A DNA stretch of 64,000 bases from Enterobacter_D sp963521185 (GCA_963521185.1 CAUQTV010000001.1:496001-560000), one strand, 5' to 3'. Positions 17,698 through 27,331 are shown, counted from the stretch's first letter. Made by a program: numbers and translations. Notes: a model not told the origin generated them from the letters alone.

Positions 17698-18723
17698 ATG
17701 AGTGATGTAATGATTGAGTTTCGCAACGTCAGTAAAACATTTTCCCGGAATGGGCGTGATATCGTCGCCCTGAATGACATTAACCTGCACGTGGATAAAG
17801 GCGATATTTTCGGGATTATTGGTTATAGCGGTGCGGGAAAAAGTACCCTGCTGCGCTTAATCAATCGTCTCGATACCCCAGGCAAGGGGGAAGTGTTGAT
17901 CAACGGGGAGTCGCTGCAACAGGTCAGCGGCAGACGGCTTAATGCCGTGAAAAAAGAGATCGGCATGATATTTCAGAACTTCAATCTGCTGAACTCAAAA
18001 ACCGTTTTCCACAACATTGCGATCCCGCTCATTTTGCAGGGCCGGGATAAAGCCTTTATTCAGGCGCGGGTCACGGAGCTGCTGGAATTCGTCAACCTCA
18101 GCGATAAAGTGCACAGCTACCCGAACGAGCTGTCCGGCGGGCAGAAGCAGCGCGTCGGCATTGCGCGTGCGCTGGCGACTAACCCGTCAATTTTATTGTG
18201 CGATGAAGCAACCTCGGCGCTGGATCCGCACACCACGGTGCAAATCCTGCTGCTGCTGGCGGAGATCAACCGCCGCTATGGCATCACCATCGTGCTGATC
18301 ACCCACGAAATGTCAGTGATCCAAAAAATCTGCAACAAAGTCGCGGTTATGGAGCACGGCAAAGTGGTGGAGCAGGGCGACATTTTAAGCCTGTTTGGCG
18401 CGCCGCAGCACCGGGTCACGGCGAGCTTTGTGCAGTCGGTCATTCACGACACCTTGCCTGAACGCGTCGGTGAGCTGTTGCAGCGCGAGGGCGATGCCCA
18501 GGCGTTGCGGCTGGAGTTTGTCGGCATCACCGCCCGACAGCCCATCATCAACCGCGTCATCAAAGCGTATGACATTGAGGTCAACATTCTTTTTGCCAGC
18601 ATGTCCGAGGTCAAAAACACCATCCTCGGCTTTATGATTGTGCAGATGCTGGGTGAGCGCGCTCAGATCGAGGCCGCCGTAAGCGTGCTGCGTGACGCAG
18701 GAGTGAAAATCACCCATGTTTGA
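17698..18723 (+). CDS. MetN-type ABC transporter ATPase
   Basis: 341 residues from the ATG at 17698, nine bases after the binding-protein gene. ABC motifs in order: Walker A GYSGAGKS, Q-loop IFQNFNLL, signature LSGGQKQR, Walker B ILLCDEATSALD and the H-loop ITHEM. The C-terminal 90 residues form a NIL-type regulatory domain, as in MetN, which senses intracellular methionine and inhibits transport in E. coli. Its last bases overlap the permease start. It powers uptake of the ligand of the upstream binding protein. Confidence 0.92.
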   Translation: MSDVMIEFRNVSKTFSRNGRDIVALNDINLHVDKGDIFGIIGYSGAGKSTLLRLINRLDTPGKGEVLINGESLQQVSGRRLNAVKKEIGMIFQNFNLLNSKTVFHNIAIPLILQGRDKAFIQARVTELLEFVNLSDKVHSYPNELSGGQKQRVGIARALATNPSILLCDEATSALDPHTTVQILLLLAEINRRYGITIVLITHEMSVIQKICNKVAVMEHGKVVEQGDILSLFGAPQHRVTASFVQSVIHDTLPERVGELLQREGDAQALRLEFVGITARQPIINRVIKAYDIEVNILFASMSEVKNTILGFMIVQMLGERAQIEAAVSVLRDAGVKITHV

Positions 18724-19384
18724 CGTTATCGACACCGCCGTCACCGGCGATCAATTCTTGCAGGCGCTGCACGACACGCTGGTGATGATCAGCGTCTCGC
18801 TGGCGTTTGGCTCACTTTTCGGCATTCCGCTGGGCATCGTGCTGGTGGTGTGCCGTCCGGGCGGTATCGCCCCCGGTAACCGCGTGCATCAGTTGCTCAA
18901 CCCGGTGATCAACGTGCTGCGTTCGCTGCCGTTTATTATTTTGCTGATCACCATTTTACCCTTCACCCGGCTGCTGGTGGGCACGACGATTGGCACCGCC
19001 GGGGCCATTGTGCCGCTGATTGTTTTTATTGCGCCCTATATCGCGAGGCTGGTGGAAAGCGCACTGCTGGAGGTGGACGACGGCATTCTTGAAGCCGCCA
19101 ATGCCATGGGAGCGACCACGATGCAGACCATCTGGCACTTTATGCTGCCCGAAGCCGCCTCGTCGCTGATCCTCGCACTGACCACCGCCACCATTGGCCT
19201 GCTGGGTGCCACGGCGATGGCCGGTACGGTGGGCGGCGGCGGCATTGGCGATCTGGCGATCACCTACGGCTATCAGCGTTTCGACGCGTTTGCCACGCTG
19301 GTCACCGCGCTGGTGCTGATCGTGATTGTTCAGCTTATTCAAACCGTCGGCACCCGGCTGTCCCGCCGAATTCGTCGCGAGTGA
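18716..19384 (+). CDS. MetI-type ABC transporter permease
   Basis: 222 residues with five or six membrane helices. The ABC-coupling EAA loop is visible in LEVDDGILEAANAMGATTMQTIW. The ATG lies inside the ATPase gene's end (8-base overlap), so expression is coupled. Together with the two previous genes it forms a methionine-family importer of the inner membrane. The next gene begins only six bases later, which ties the transporter to a molybdoenzyme. Confidence 0.92.
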   Translation: MFDVIDTAVTGDQFLQALHDTLVMISVSLAFGSLFGIPLGIVLVVCRPGGIAPGNRVHQLLNPVINVLRSLPFIILLITILPFTRLLVGTTIGTAGAIVPLIVFIAPYIARLVESALLEVDDGILEAANAMGATTMQTIWHFMLPEAASSLILALTTATIGLLGATAMAGTVGGGGIGDLAITYGYQRFDAFATLVTALVLIVIVQLIQTVGTRLSRRIRRE

Positions 19385-19390
19385 CAATTA

Positions 19391-21721
19391 ATGAGCGCAA
19401 AACCAGAACGGTCTGAGCATCATCTGGCGGTGATGCACTGGGGAACCTACCGCGTCACCACCGATAACGGCGTGCTGACGCAGGTGACGCCGGTGGAGTG
19501 GGATCGCAACCCGTCAAAAATCGGCCAGTCGCTGCCCGGCGCGGTGCAGGGACATTCGCGCGTGCTGTGCCCGGCGGTGCGGCTGGGTTATCTGCAAAAC
19601 GGCGCGGCCTCCCGCGAGGCACGCGGGCGGGAGCCGTTCGTGGAAGTGAGCTGGGAAACCGCGCTGTCGCTGGTCGCCGACGCGTTAACACGGGTTAAAG
19701 AGGCGCACGGCAACAGCGCGATTTACGGTGGCTCTTACGGCTGGTCGAGCGCGGGCCGCTTTCATCACGCCCAAAGCCAGCTCCACCGTTTTCTTAACCA
19801 GTTTGGCGGCTACAGCGCCAGCGTTAACACCTACAGCATCGCCGCCGGAGAGCGCATTTTGCCGCATATTCTGGGCGATCTCGACACGCTACAACGCCAG
19901 CACACCCACTGGTCGGTGCTGGCGGAGCACTGCGAACTGTTCGTCGCCATTGGCGGTTTACCGCTGCGTAACGCGCAGGTCAACGGCGGTGGGGCGAACG
20001 ATCATGCGCTGCAACACTGGCTGCACACCCTGCGCGCCAATGGCACGCGCTTTGTCAATATCAGCCCGGTCAAAAACGATCTCGCCGCGGTGGAGGATGC
20101 CGACTGGGTGGCGATTCGCCCTGGCACTGACACCGCGCTGCTGCTGGCGCTAAGCCAGGTTCTGATCGACGAAGCGTTGTACGCGCAGGACTTTGTCGCC
20201 AGCCACACGGTGGGCTTTGACGCGTACCGCGCCTACCTGTTCGGGCAGCATGACGGCATCGTTAAAGATCCGCACTGGGCCGCCGGGATCACCGGACTGT
20301 CTGCCGATGCGATCCGCCAGCTTGCCCGCGACATGGCGCGGCACCACACCCTGATCAACATCGCCTGGTCCGTGCAGCGCGCACACCAGGGCGAGCAGGC
20401 GTTCTGGGCCACCGTCGCCACCTGTGCGCTGCTCGGGCAGATTGGCACGCCCGGCGGCGGGCTGGCGTTTGGCTATGCCTCGACGAATCTGGCAGGGGCC
20501 GATCGGCGGGGCTTTTCCGGGCCGCGCCTGTCGGCGGGCGTCAATGCCGTGACGCAGCGTATTCCGGTCGCACGTATCGCCGACATGCTGTTGCAGCCCG
20601 GCGAAACATTTGAATTTGACGGCCAGCGCCTGACTTACCCTGACGTGCGCCTTGTGTACTGGGCGGGCGGCAATGTGTTTCACCATCATCAGGATCTCAA
20701 TAAGCTTACCCGTGCCTGGCGACGCCCTGAAACGGTCATCGTGCATGAGCAGTACTGGACCGCGCAGGCCAAGTTTGCCGACATCGTGCTGCCAGCCACT
20801 ACCTCACTTGAGCGTAACGACATCGGCAGCGCCAGCAACGACGGCTTTATGATCGCCATGCGTCGGCACATCGATCCGGTGGGCGAGGCGCGGGACGACT
20901 ATGCGATTTTCTCCGCGCTGGCTGAGCGGCTCGGCTTTGGCGAAACCTTCACCGAACGACGCGATGCGCAGGGGTGGCTGCGCGCCATTTACGACGCCTC
21001 GCGTCCGCGCGCGCAGGCGGACGGCATTGCGCTACCGCCGTTCGATGCCTTCTGGGCGCAGGGCAAACTGGAGTATCCGCGCCCGGACAGGCCGCAGATC
21101 CTGCTAAAAGATTTTCGTGACGATCCCGCCCGCTCGCCGCTGACCACGCCGTCGGGCAAGATTGAACTCTTTTCGTCCACCGTGGCGGGCTTTGGCTATG
21201 CCGAATGTCCCGGTCATCCGTTCTGGTTGCTGCCGGACGCCGCTGTTGCGCAATGGCCGCTGCACCTGCTGTCGAGCCAGCCGCGCACGCGTCTGCACAG
21301 CCAGTACGATCACGGCAGCGTCAGCCGACAAACCAAAATTAAGGGCCGTGAACCGCTGTGGATGCACCCGGACGATGCCGCCGCGCGCGGCATTGGCGAA
21401 GGGGACATCGTCAGGGTGTTCAATAACCGTGGCGCCCTGCTGGCGGGCGTGCACCTGAGCGACGCGATTTTGCCCGGCGTGGTGCAAATGTCCACCGGGG
21501 CCTGGTATGACCCGATCAACCGCGATGAGGTGAACCCGCTGGACAAGCATGGCAACCCCAACGTGTTGACCGACGATCGCGGCAGTTCGCGGCTCGGTCA
21601 GGGGTGTACAGCCCAGAGTTGTCGAGTCGATATCCAGCGCTTTGACGAGCCGTTACCGCCGATCACCGCCTGGGATCCGCCCGTTTTTGTTGCCGATCCG
21701 TCATCGACCTCAACACCCTAA
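19391..21721 (+). CDS. Molybdopterin-dependent S- or N-oxide reductase, BisC-like
   Basis: 776 residues, about the length of E. coli BisC and similar throughout. It has no twin-arginine signal and no N-terminal iron-sulfur cysteine set, so it is a cytoplasmic DMSO-reductase-family enzyme with a molybdo-bis(MGD) centre. The GSYGWSSAGRFHHA stretch contains the likely molybdenum-ligating serine. Other family motifs are IGTPGGG, VLPATTSLERND and the C-terminal LHSQYD/RLGQG region. BisC reduces biotin sulfoxide and free methionine sulfoxide. Co-transcription with a methionine-type importer suggests that an imported sulfoxide is reduced inside the cell. TorA-like N-oxide reduction is the alternative. 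Confidence 0.85.
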   Translation: MSAKPERSEHHLAVMHWGTYRVTTDNGVLTQVTPVEWDRNPSKIGQSLPGAVQGHSRVLCPAVRLGYLQNGAASREARGREPFVEVSWETALSLVADALTRVKEAHGNSAIYGGSYGWSSAGRFHHAQSQLHRFLNQFGGYSASVNTYSIAAGERILPHILGDLDTLQRQHTHWSVLAEHCELFVAIGGLPLRNAQVNGGGANDHALQHWLHTLRANGTRFVNISPVKNDLAAVEDADWVAIRPGTDTALLLALSQVLIDEALYAQDFVASHTVGFDAYRAYLFGQHDGIVKDPHWAAGITGLSADAIRQLARDMARHHTLINIAWSVQRAHQGEQAFWATVATCALLGQIGTPGGGLAFGYASTNLAGADRRGFSGPRLSAGVNAVTQRIPVARIADMLLQPGETFEFDGQRLTYPDVRLVYWAGGNVFHHHQDLNKLTRAWRRPETVIVHEQYWTAQAKFADIVLPATTSLERNDIGSASNDGFMIAMRRHIDPVGEARDDYAIFSALAERLGFGETFTERRDAQGWLRAIYDASRPRAQADGIALPPFDAFWAQGKLEYPRPDRPQILLKDFRDDPARSPLTTPSGKIELFSSTVAGFGYAECPGHPFWLLPDAAVAQWPLHLLSSQPRTRLHSQYDHGSVSRQTKIKGREPLWMHPDDAAARGIGEGDIVRVFNNRGALLAGVHLSDAILPGVVQMSTGAWYDPINRDEVNPLDKHGNPNVLTDDRGSSRLGQGCTAQSCRVDIQRFDEPLPPITAWDPPVFVADPSSTSTP

Positions 21722-21740
21722 TCCTCTTCAAGGAGTCACT

Positions 21741-22865
21741 ATGCTCTCAATCACTTCGCCCGCCGCGTATTTGCAACAGCCCGGACTGCGCAACCGCACC
21801 GGGGAATACGTGAAACCGCTGGCAACGGTCATCCATATTTTTACCTCGCCCCGCGCCTGGCAGGCGGTGAATCCTGGGCTGACGCAGAGCCTGGAGAGCG
21901 CCGGCATCCGCTGGACGCTGGCGTACCTTGACGGCGAGTGCAGCGATGCGGCCATCGCTCAGCTTCGTGACAACGTCACAAAATCGGGTGCGCAGGGTAT
22001 TCTCGCTATCGGTGGCGGCAGGGTGCTGGACTGCGCGAAAGCCGCTGCCGAACCGCTCGCTGGGGTGAAGCTGATCAACTTCGCTACCCTCGCCGCCACC
22101 TGCGCCGCCTGGTCGCCCTTCGCCGTGATTTATAATGAGCAGGGCGCGCACCAGTACGGCATTGTGTTAACGAAAATGCCGGACCTGGTGCTGGTGGACA
22201 GCGAGGTGATCGCCCGAGCCGACGTGCGCTACCTGAAGGCGGGCATTGTCGATGCGCTGGCAAAATGGTTCGAGTTCGACCCTTATCAGCGGCACAACCC
22301 GGCACGGCTGGCGCTGGATCTGAAAGTGACGGCGGCACGCCGCGCGGTTGAGGTGTATGAGCAGTTTGGCGATGAGGCACTGGCGGCGAATGAACATCAG
22401 CGGGTAACGCCGGGGCTGGAGCGGGTGATCGAAGCCAACATCGTGCTGGCGGGGCTGGCAAACAGCATTCAGGACGATCTGCCGACGCCTGGCGTGGCGC
22501 ACGCTATCCACAATCGTCTGACGCATGAGCCTGCGCTGCATGATTTGCTGCACGGGGAGAAAGTGGGTTACAGCCTGTTAATCCAGTCGCTGCTGGAGCG
22601 CGACGGTCAGGTGGATGAGCATTTGCTGGCGCTGCTGCGCCATTACGGCAGCCCGCTCACCTTAACGGCGCTGGGTGAACATCCGCAGGCGGCGTTTGGG
22701 CGCATTGCTGGCGACATTCATTTTCCTGCCGCCAGCGCCGCGAATTTACCTTTTGCCATTACGGCGCAGAAACTGGAACGGGCGTTTCTGCAAACTGTGC
22801 AGGCGGAGGGAGGGTTACAGACCGCGCTGGGCCATCAGACGCGCCAGATCGACCAGGCGGTTTGA
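21741..22865 (+). CDS. Iron-containing alcohol dehydrogenase family protein, YbdH/HcxA-like
   Basis: 374 residues from the ATG at 21741, which has CAAGGAGTCACT just upstream. It belongs to the glycerol-dehydrogenase-like branch: NAD-binding GILAIGGGRVLDCAK, then LAATCAAWSP, and metal-binding residues in GIVDALAKW, GVAHAIHN and LLHGEKVGY. The closest remembered match is E. coli YbdH (HcxA), which reduces 2-oxo acids such as 2-oxobutyrate and 2-oxoglutarate. It begins 19 bases after the molybdoenzyme gene and is likely in the same operon. The last 51 bases overlap the end of the convergent GAPDH gene. Confidence 0.82.
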   Translation: MLSITSPAAYLQQPGLRNRTGEYVKPLATVIHIFTSPRAWQAVNPGLTQSLESAGIRWTLAYLDGECSDAAIAQLRDNVTKSGAQGILAIGGGRVLDCAKAAAEPLAGVKLINFATLAATCAAWSPFAVIYNEQGAHQYGIVLTKMPDLVLVDSEVIARADVRYLKAGIVDALAKWFEFDPYQRHNPARLALDLKVTAARRAVEVYEQFGDEALAANEHQRVTPGLERVIEANIVLAGLANSIQDDLPTPGVAHAIHNRLTHEPALHDLLHGEKVGYSLLIQSLLERDGQVDEHLLALLRHYGSPLTLTALGEHPQAAFGRIAGDIHFPAASAANLPFAITAQKLERAFLQTVQAEGGLQTALGHQTRQIDQAV

Positions 22866-23825
22866 GAAGCCCCATTCGTTATCATACCAGGCCAGGATCT
22901 TGACCAGGTTGCCGCCAATCACCAGCGTGGACAGACCGTCGATAATCGAGGAGCGCGGATCGCCCTGGTAATCGCTGGAGACCAGCGGTTCGTCGCTGTA
23001 GCCGAGAATGTCCTTTAACGGGCCGTTCGCGGCGGCTTCGCGGAAGGCGGCGTTAACCTCTTCAACGGTGACATCACGTTTGAGCGTGACGGTTAAATCG
23101 ACAATCGACACCACCGGTACCGGCACGCGAAGAGAGTAGCCGGTCAGACGCCCGTCGAGTTCCGGGATCACTTTGCCTAACGCTTTCGCCGCGCCGCTGG
23201 AATAGGGCACGATGGAGAGCGCAGCAGCACGCGCACCGCGCAGATCTTTCTCTGGCTGATCGTGCAGCGCCTGGCTGTTGGTGTAGGCGTGGGTGGTGTT
23301 CATCAGGCCATGCTCAATGCCGAAGTGCTGGTTGAGCACCTGCGCCGCCGGGGCCAGACCGTTGGTAGTGCAACTGCCGTTACTGACCACGAAGTGTTTT
23401 TGCGGATCGTAATTCTGGTGGTTCACGCCAAGCACAATCGTCAGATCGTCATTTTTACCCGGTGCGGAGATGATCACGCGTTTCGCGCCGCCGTGGGTGA
23501 TATGCACCTGCGCTTTCTCACGATCGGTGAAGAAACCGGTTGCTTCGATGACAATCTCAACCCCCACGCTGCTCCAGGGAATTTGCGCCGGATCGCGCTC
23601 AGAGAAAACGCGAATCGCCTGACCGTCGACGCTGATCGTGCCTTCGCTGGCCTCTACCGGCACCTTAAGCGTGCCGAGCAGGGAGTCGTGTTTCAAGAGA
23701 TGGGCCAGCGTTTTGCTGTCCGTCAGATCGTTAATCGCCACAATCTGTACATCGTCGCTGCCGAGTGCGGCACGCAGCACATTACGTCCAATCCTGCCGA
23801 AACCATTAATACCGACCTTAACCAT
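22815..23825 (-). CDS. gap: Glyceraldehyde-3-phosphate dehydrogenase paralogue
   Basis: 336 residues, full-length class I GAPDH. NAD-binding GINGFGRIGR, an NDLTD segment typical of NAD preference, the catalytic cysteine in SNGSCTTN (usually SNASCTTN), the HAYTNSQ region and the C-terminal WYDNEWGFSNR are all present. It interconverts glyceraldehyde-3-phosphate and 1,3-bisphosphoglycerate, or could act as an erythrose-4-phosphate dehydrogenase-like variant. A housekeeping gapA is expected elsewhere. The regulator gene upstream on the same strand ends 78 bases before it. Confidence 0.92.
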   Translation of the reverse strand: MVKVGINGFGRIGRNVLRAALGSDDVQIVAINDLTDSKTLAHLLKHDSLLGTLKVPVEASEGTISVDGQAIRVFSERDPAQIPWSSVGVEIVIEATGFFTDREKAQVHITHGGAKRVIISAPGKNDDLTIVLGVNHQNYDPQKHFVVSNGSCTTNGLAPAAQVLNQHFGIEHGLMNTTHAYTNSQALHDQPEKDLRGARAAALSIVPYSSGAAKALGKVIPELDGRLTGYSLRVPVPVVSIVDLTVTLKRDVTVEEVNAAFREAAANGPLKDILGYSDEPLVSSDYQGDPRSSIIDGLSTLVIGGNLVKILAWYDNEWGFSNRLVDLARLMAQRGL

Positions 23826-23903
23826 GATGAACTCCTGTTACGCTGTATTTGTTATCAGGTTAGGCGCGGGATGGGTTGGCGTAAATGACAAAAATGGATC
23901 ACT

Positions 23904-24884
23904 TTACGCCATTTTGCGACAGTAAAAGCGCTGACGATATTCGCCGGGGGTGAGCTTTAGCTGTTTTTCGAAAAGGCGACGCAGGTTAACGCTGGAGCCA
24001 AAACCGGTTGCGGTGGCAATTCTGTCCAGGGTTTCGCTGGTCTGCTCCAGACGATTACGCGCAGCCGATAGCCGGGCTTCGGCAACATAGCGGGCGGGTG
24101 ATGCCCCGGTTTCGCGGGTGAACACGCGGGTAAAATTGCGTGGGCTCATCGCCACCTGCTCCGCCAGTTTTTCAACCGAGAGATCGGCCGCCAGGTTCTC
24201 AAGGATCCAGCGTTGCAGATCGGCAATGGGACCGGTGCTGTCGGCGTTTTGCATCTGGAAGCGGCTGAACTGCATCTGCCCGCCGGGGCGGCGCAGGTAC
24301 ATCACCATATCCTGCGCCACATCGCGCGCCAGCGTAAAACCATAATCCTCTTCCACCAGCGCCAGCGTCAGGTCAAAACCGGAACTGACGCCGCCGGAGG
24401 TCCACACCGGCCCGTCCTGAATATAGAGCGGGCCGCCCTCAACGGTGATGCGCGGGTACCGCGCCTGCATGGCCTCCAGCATCCGCCAGTGGGTTGTCGC
24501 CCGACGCCCGTCAAGCAGCCCGGCCTGGGCCAGTAACAGCGCACCGCCGCAAATAGAAACCACGCGGCGGGCGTGCGGTGCGGCCAGCCGAAGCCAGTCC
24601 GCCACCGCTTCGCCTTCCTCGTCGTTCATGCCTTTACCGGTGATCATGATGGTGTCGCGCGGCTCGCGCGGGTCGAGCTGCGGCAGACGGTGATCCGCCA
24701 ACAGGTTCAGCCCCGACTGGCCGTGGATCACCTGGTGCGGCTGCGTCGTGGCGAGGCTAATCTGGTAGCGCGGCGTGGCACCCGGCAGGCTGTGCAGACG
24801 GTTGGCCTGCATCAGGATATCGGCGATCCCGGCGGCCTCGAACAGCATCCCGCCATCGGGGACAATAATCAGAAAGGTTTTCAT
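23904..24884 (-). CDS. GlxA-family transcriptional regulator (DJ-1/PfpI plus AraC domain)
   Basis: 326 residues from the ATG at 24884, where homology starts (MKTFLIIVPDGGM); the frame remains open further upstream but that part has no recognisable domain. Residues about 1-185 form a class I glutamine-amidotransferase-like domain (VSICGGALLLAQAGLLDG holds the nucleophile-elbow cysteine). Residues about 215-315 are an AraC helix-turn-helix pair (AEQVAMSPRNFTRVF, ATGFGSSVNLRRLF). It may regulate the adjacent GAPDH gene or the divergent MFS gene. Ligands for this family are mostly unknown. Confidence 0.88.
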   Translation of the reverse strand: MKTFLIIVPDGGMLFEAAGIADILMQANRLHSLPGATPRYQISLATTQPHQVIHGQSGLNLLADHRLPQLDPREPRDTIMITGKGMNDEEGEAVADWLRLAAPHARRVVSICGGALLLAQAGLLDGRRATTHWRMLEAMQARYPRITVEGGPLYIQDGPVWTSGGVSSGFDLTLALVEEDYGFTLARDVAQDMVMYLRRPGGQMQFSRFQMQNADSTGPIADLQRWILENLAADLSVEKLAEQVAMSPRNFTRVFTRETGASPARYVAEARLSAARNRLEQTSETLDRIATATGFGSSVNLRRLFEKQLKLTPGEYRQRFYCRKMA

Positions 24885-25043
24885 GGCTTGAAAAGTACGC
24901 CAGTTACAAAATAAGTCAACATCCAGCGCCATGTGATATCCGCTTTTTTTTAAGAGATAACACGCGATATAGTAAGCGCTTCCTTTTACGCAGTGCGGTA
25001 TCAATCCCAACAATAACTTACCGCGTAAACTGCTTTTGCTTTT

Positions 25044-26291
25044 ATGAGACAGGTTATGGCCCCGGTACTCCCCCAACGCGATGGCAGTTTGCTGCAACAT
25101 CGCTCCTTTGTTGCGTTCTGGCTGGCGCGCACCAGCTCCAGCTTTGGTTTTCAAATGCTGTCGATCATCGTCGGCTGGCAGATTTACGCCCAGACGCACA
25201 GCGCGTTCTGGCTTGGCATGATTGGTCTGGTGCAGTTTGTGCCGTCGGTGACGCTGGCGCTATGGGCCGGACACATTGCCGACCAGTTCGATCGCCGCCG
25301 CGTGGTGATGCTGGGCCAGGTGTTTGAGTGGGTGGCGATTGTGCTGCTGGCGTGGCTGAGCTGGCAGGGTGACGCCAGCGTCTGGGTGATCCTGCTGCTG
25401 ATTTTTGTTATTTCATCGGCGAAAACCATTGAATCGCCGTCGATGATCTCAATGCTCCCTGCGCTGGTGCCGAAAAGCATTTTACCGCGCGCCACCGCTG
25501 CCAATGCGGTGTCGGGCCAGGCCGCGCAAATCGTCGGTCCGGCGCTCGGCGGATTTCTCTACGCCGCAGGGGCTGACGTGGTATACACCGTCACCGCCGG
25601 ATTATACCTGGCCTCATTGCTGATGGTGCTGACGCTAAAATATGAGCAGGCACCGCCGCCGCGCACGCCCGCAACCCTCGCCACGCTGTTTGCCGGGGTG
25701 CACTTTATTCGCAAGCGCCCCGACGTGCTCGGAGTGATTTCACTCGATCTGTTTGCCGTGCTGCTCGGCGGGGCCACCGCGCTGCTGCCGATTTTTGCCC
25801 ATGACGTGCTGCACACCGGCCCGCTGGGTCTGGGCCTGCTGCGCAGCGCCCCGGCGGTAGGCGCATTGCTGGTCGGTTTCTGGCTGAGCCACCGCGCGCT
25901 GCGTCGCAACGTCGGGATGATCATGTTTATGAGCGTGGCGGGCTTCGGTGTGGCGACGCTGGTGTTCGCCCTTTCAAGCTGGATGTGGCTGTCGCTGCTG
26001 GCGCTGTTCGCACTCGGCGGCTGTGACATGGTAAGCATGGTGATTCGCGGTTCGCTGGTCCAGCTCGACACCCCGGACGAGATGCGCGGTCGCGTGAACG
26101 CGGTCAACTCCATCTTTATCAACACCTCTAACCAGCTTGGTGAATTTGAATCCGGCATGCTCGCCGCCTGGCTTGGCGCGGTGCCTGCCGCGGCCATCGG
26201 TGGCATCGGCACGCTGATCGTGGTGGCGCTGTGGATGACCTGGTTCCCCGGCCTGCGGCACCGACAGCGGCTGGAGAGTGATGCGGCGTGA
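25044..26291 (+). CDS. MFS transporter of the EntS-like (MFS_3) group
   Basis: 415 residues with about 11-12 hydrophobic helices and the MFS signature ADQFDRRRVVMLGQ between helices 2 and 3. PDEMRGRVNAVNSIF near residue 340 is typical of the enterobactin-exporter-like group. An ATG at 25059 would shorten it by five residues. It is divergent from the GlxA-type regulator and is followed 20 bases later by the phosphoesterase gene. The substrate is unknown; no siderophore genes are near, so enterobactin export should not be assumed. Confidence 0.85.
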   Translation: MRQVMAPVLPQRDGSLLQHRSFVAFWLARTSSSFGFQMLSIIVGWQIYAQTHSAFWLGMIGLVQFVPSVTLALWAGHIADQFDRRRVVMLGQVFEWVAIVLLAWLSWQGDASVWVILLLIFVISSAKTIESPSMISMLPALVPKSILPRATAANAVSGQAAQIVGPALGGFLYAAGADVVYTVTAGLYLASLLMVLTLKYEQAPPPRTPATLATLFAGVHFIRKRPDVLGVISLDLFAVLLGGATALLPIFAHDVLHTGPLGLGLLRSAPAVGALLVGFWLSHRALRRNVGMIMFMSVAGFGVATLVFALSSWMWLSLLALFALGGCDMVSMVIRGSLVQLDTPDEMRGRVNAVNSIFINTSNQLGEFESGMLAAWLGAVPAAAIGGIGTLIVVALWMTWFPGLRHRQRLESDAA

Positions 26292-26311
26292 TCGTAATCC
26301 GGAGATAACAG

Positions 26312-27037
26312 ATGATCATTGCACAGATTTCTGACATCCATGCTGCGCCCGATAACGATAATCTGGCGCGTTTTGACAGGGCGCTGGCGTGGCTGGATAC
26401 TCTCGCCCCCGACGTGCTGGTGATATCAGGTGACCTGATTGACGACGGTCAGTCCGACTGTTATCCGCCGATTGCCGCCCGGCTGGCCACTAAGCCCTGG
26501 CCGGTGTATGTTCTGCCGGGCAATGCCGATGACCGGGCCGCGATGCGGGTGCATTTTGCGTCGCAACAGGTCGCCGATGACGCGCTGCATTTTGTGCACG
26601 ACGTTGGGGCGCTGCGCCTGATTGGCCTCGACTCCACGATTGAGGGTTCAGCGGCAGGGCTGGTGACGCAGCACCTCGCCTGGCTCGATCGCGCCCTGCT
26701 GGCACCGGGTCCCACGACCTCAATTCTGTTCTTGCATCATCACGTCGTGGCCTGCGGCATTCCGCCTATTGATGCGGCGATGTGCCTTGATGCTGCGGCG
26801 CTGGGGGCGTTTTTGCAACAGCATCCACAACCCCCTGCCGCGCTGGCGAGCGGACATGTCCATCGCCCCATGTCCGGAAACCTTGCGGGGATCCCGTCCC
26901 TGATCTGCGGTTCTGTCTGCCCCGCCAACCCGCTGTGGTTCGGTGATGCCCGCGTGCCGCCGGTGACCGATGCGCCTTCATTGATGATCCACCGTTTTAA
27001 TGACGGAGTGCTGACGCATCATGTTGTTTCGCTGTGA
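26312..27037 (+). CDS. Calcineurin-like metallophosphoesterase, CpdA-like
   Basis: 241 residues. Class III phosphodiesterase motifs: QISDIH, ISGDLID, GNAD, LHHH and GHVH. The usual GNHD motif reads GNAD, so the histidine that normally helps leaving-group protonation is replaced by alanine; activity may be altered. The start ATG has GGAGATAACAG upstream. It lies 20 bases after the MFS gene and is probably co-transcribed. The last 67 bases plus flank were copied to 27807-27878. Confidence 0.85.
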   Translation: MIIAQISDIHAAPDNDNLARFDRALAWLDTLAPDVLVISGDLIDDGQSDCYPPIAARLATKPWPVYVLPGNADDRAAMRVHFASQQVADDALHFVHDVGALRLIGLDSTIEGSAAGLVTQHLAWLDRALLAPGPTTSILFLHHHVVACGIPPIDAAMCLDAAALGAFLQQHPQPPAALASGHVHRPMSGNLAGIPSLICGSVCPANPLWFGDARVPPVTDAPSLMIHRFNDGVLTHHVVSL

Positions 27038-27042
27038 TGTTG
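26971..27042. repeat. 72-bp direct repeat, copy A (within the phosphoesterase 3' end)
   Basis: Matches 27807-27878 at 67 of 72 positions by eye. Copy A contains the functional last codons and stop of the phosphoesterase gene. Confidence 0.9.
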
Positions 27043-27331
27043 AGTTTGTCTCCTTCTTCTAATATTTTCAGAATTTGACCCGGTTAATTCCGGTTCTTTT
27101 ATTATTCAAATCAAAGAATAATCAAATCCTTTTATAACCGTATTGTTCAAAAATCCACATCGATTAAAGTTGTAGGCATAAACGATTCGTAAGAACGAAA
27201 CGTGTAACGGCTTTCAATAATATCATTGCCTGTAAAAGGAGTTTTGAACAATGGCAATATCTGAATATTTATGGCTATTTTCCGACGCGTCGCGAAATCA
27301 TTCGGGACGGTTCAGATCTCGAGGTCGTGCA

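Noticed and set aside
25044..26291. Enterobactin exporter entS
   Set aside because: The resemblance is at family level only, and there are no siderophore genes nearby.
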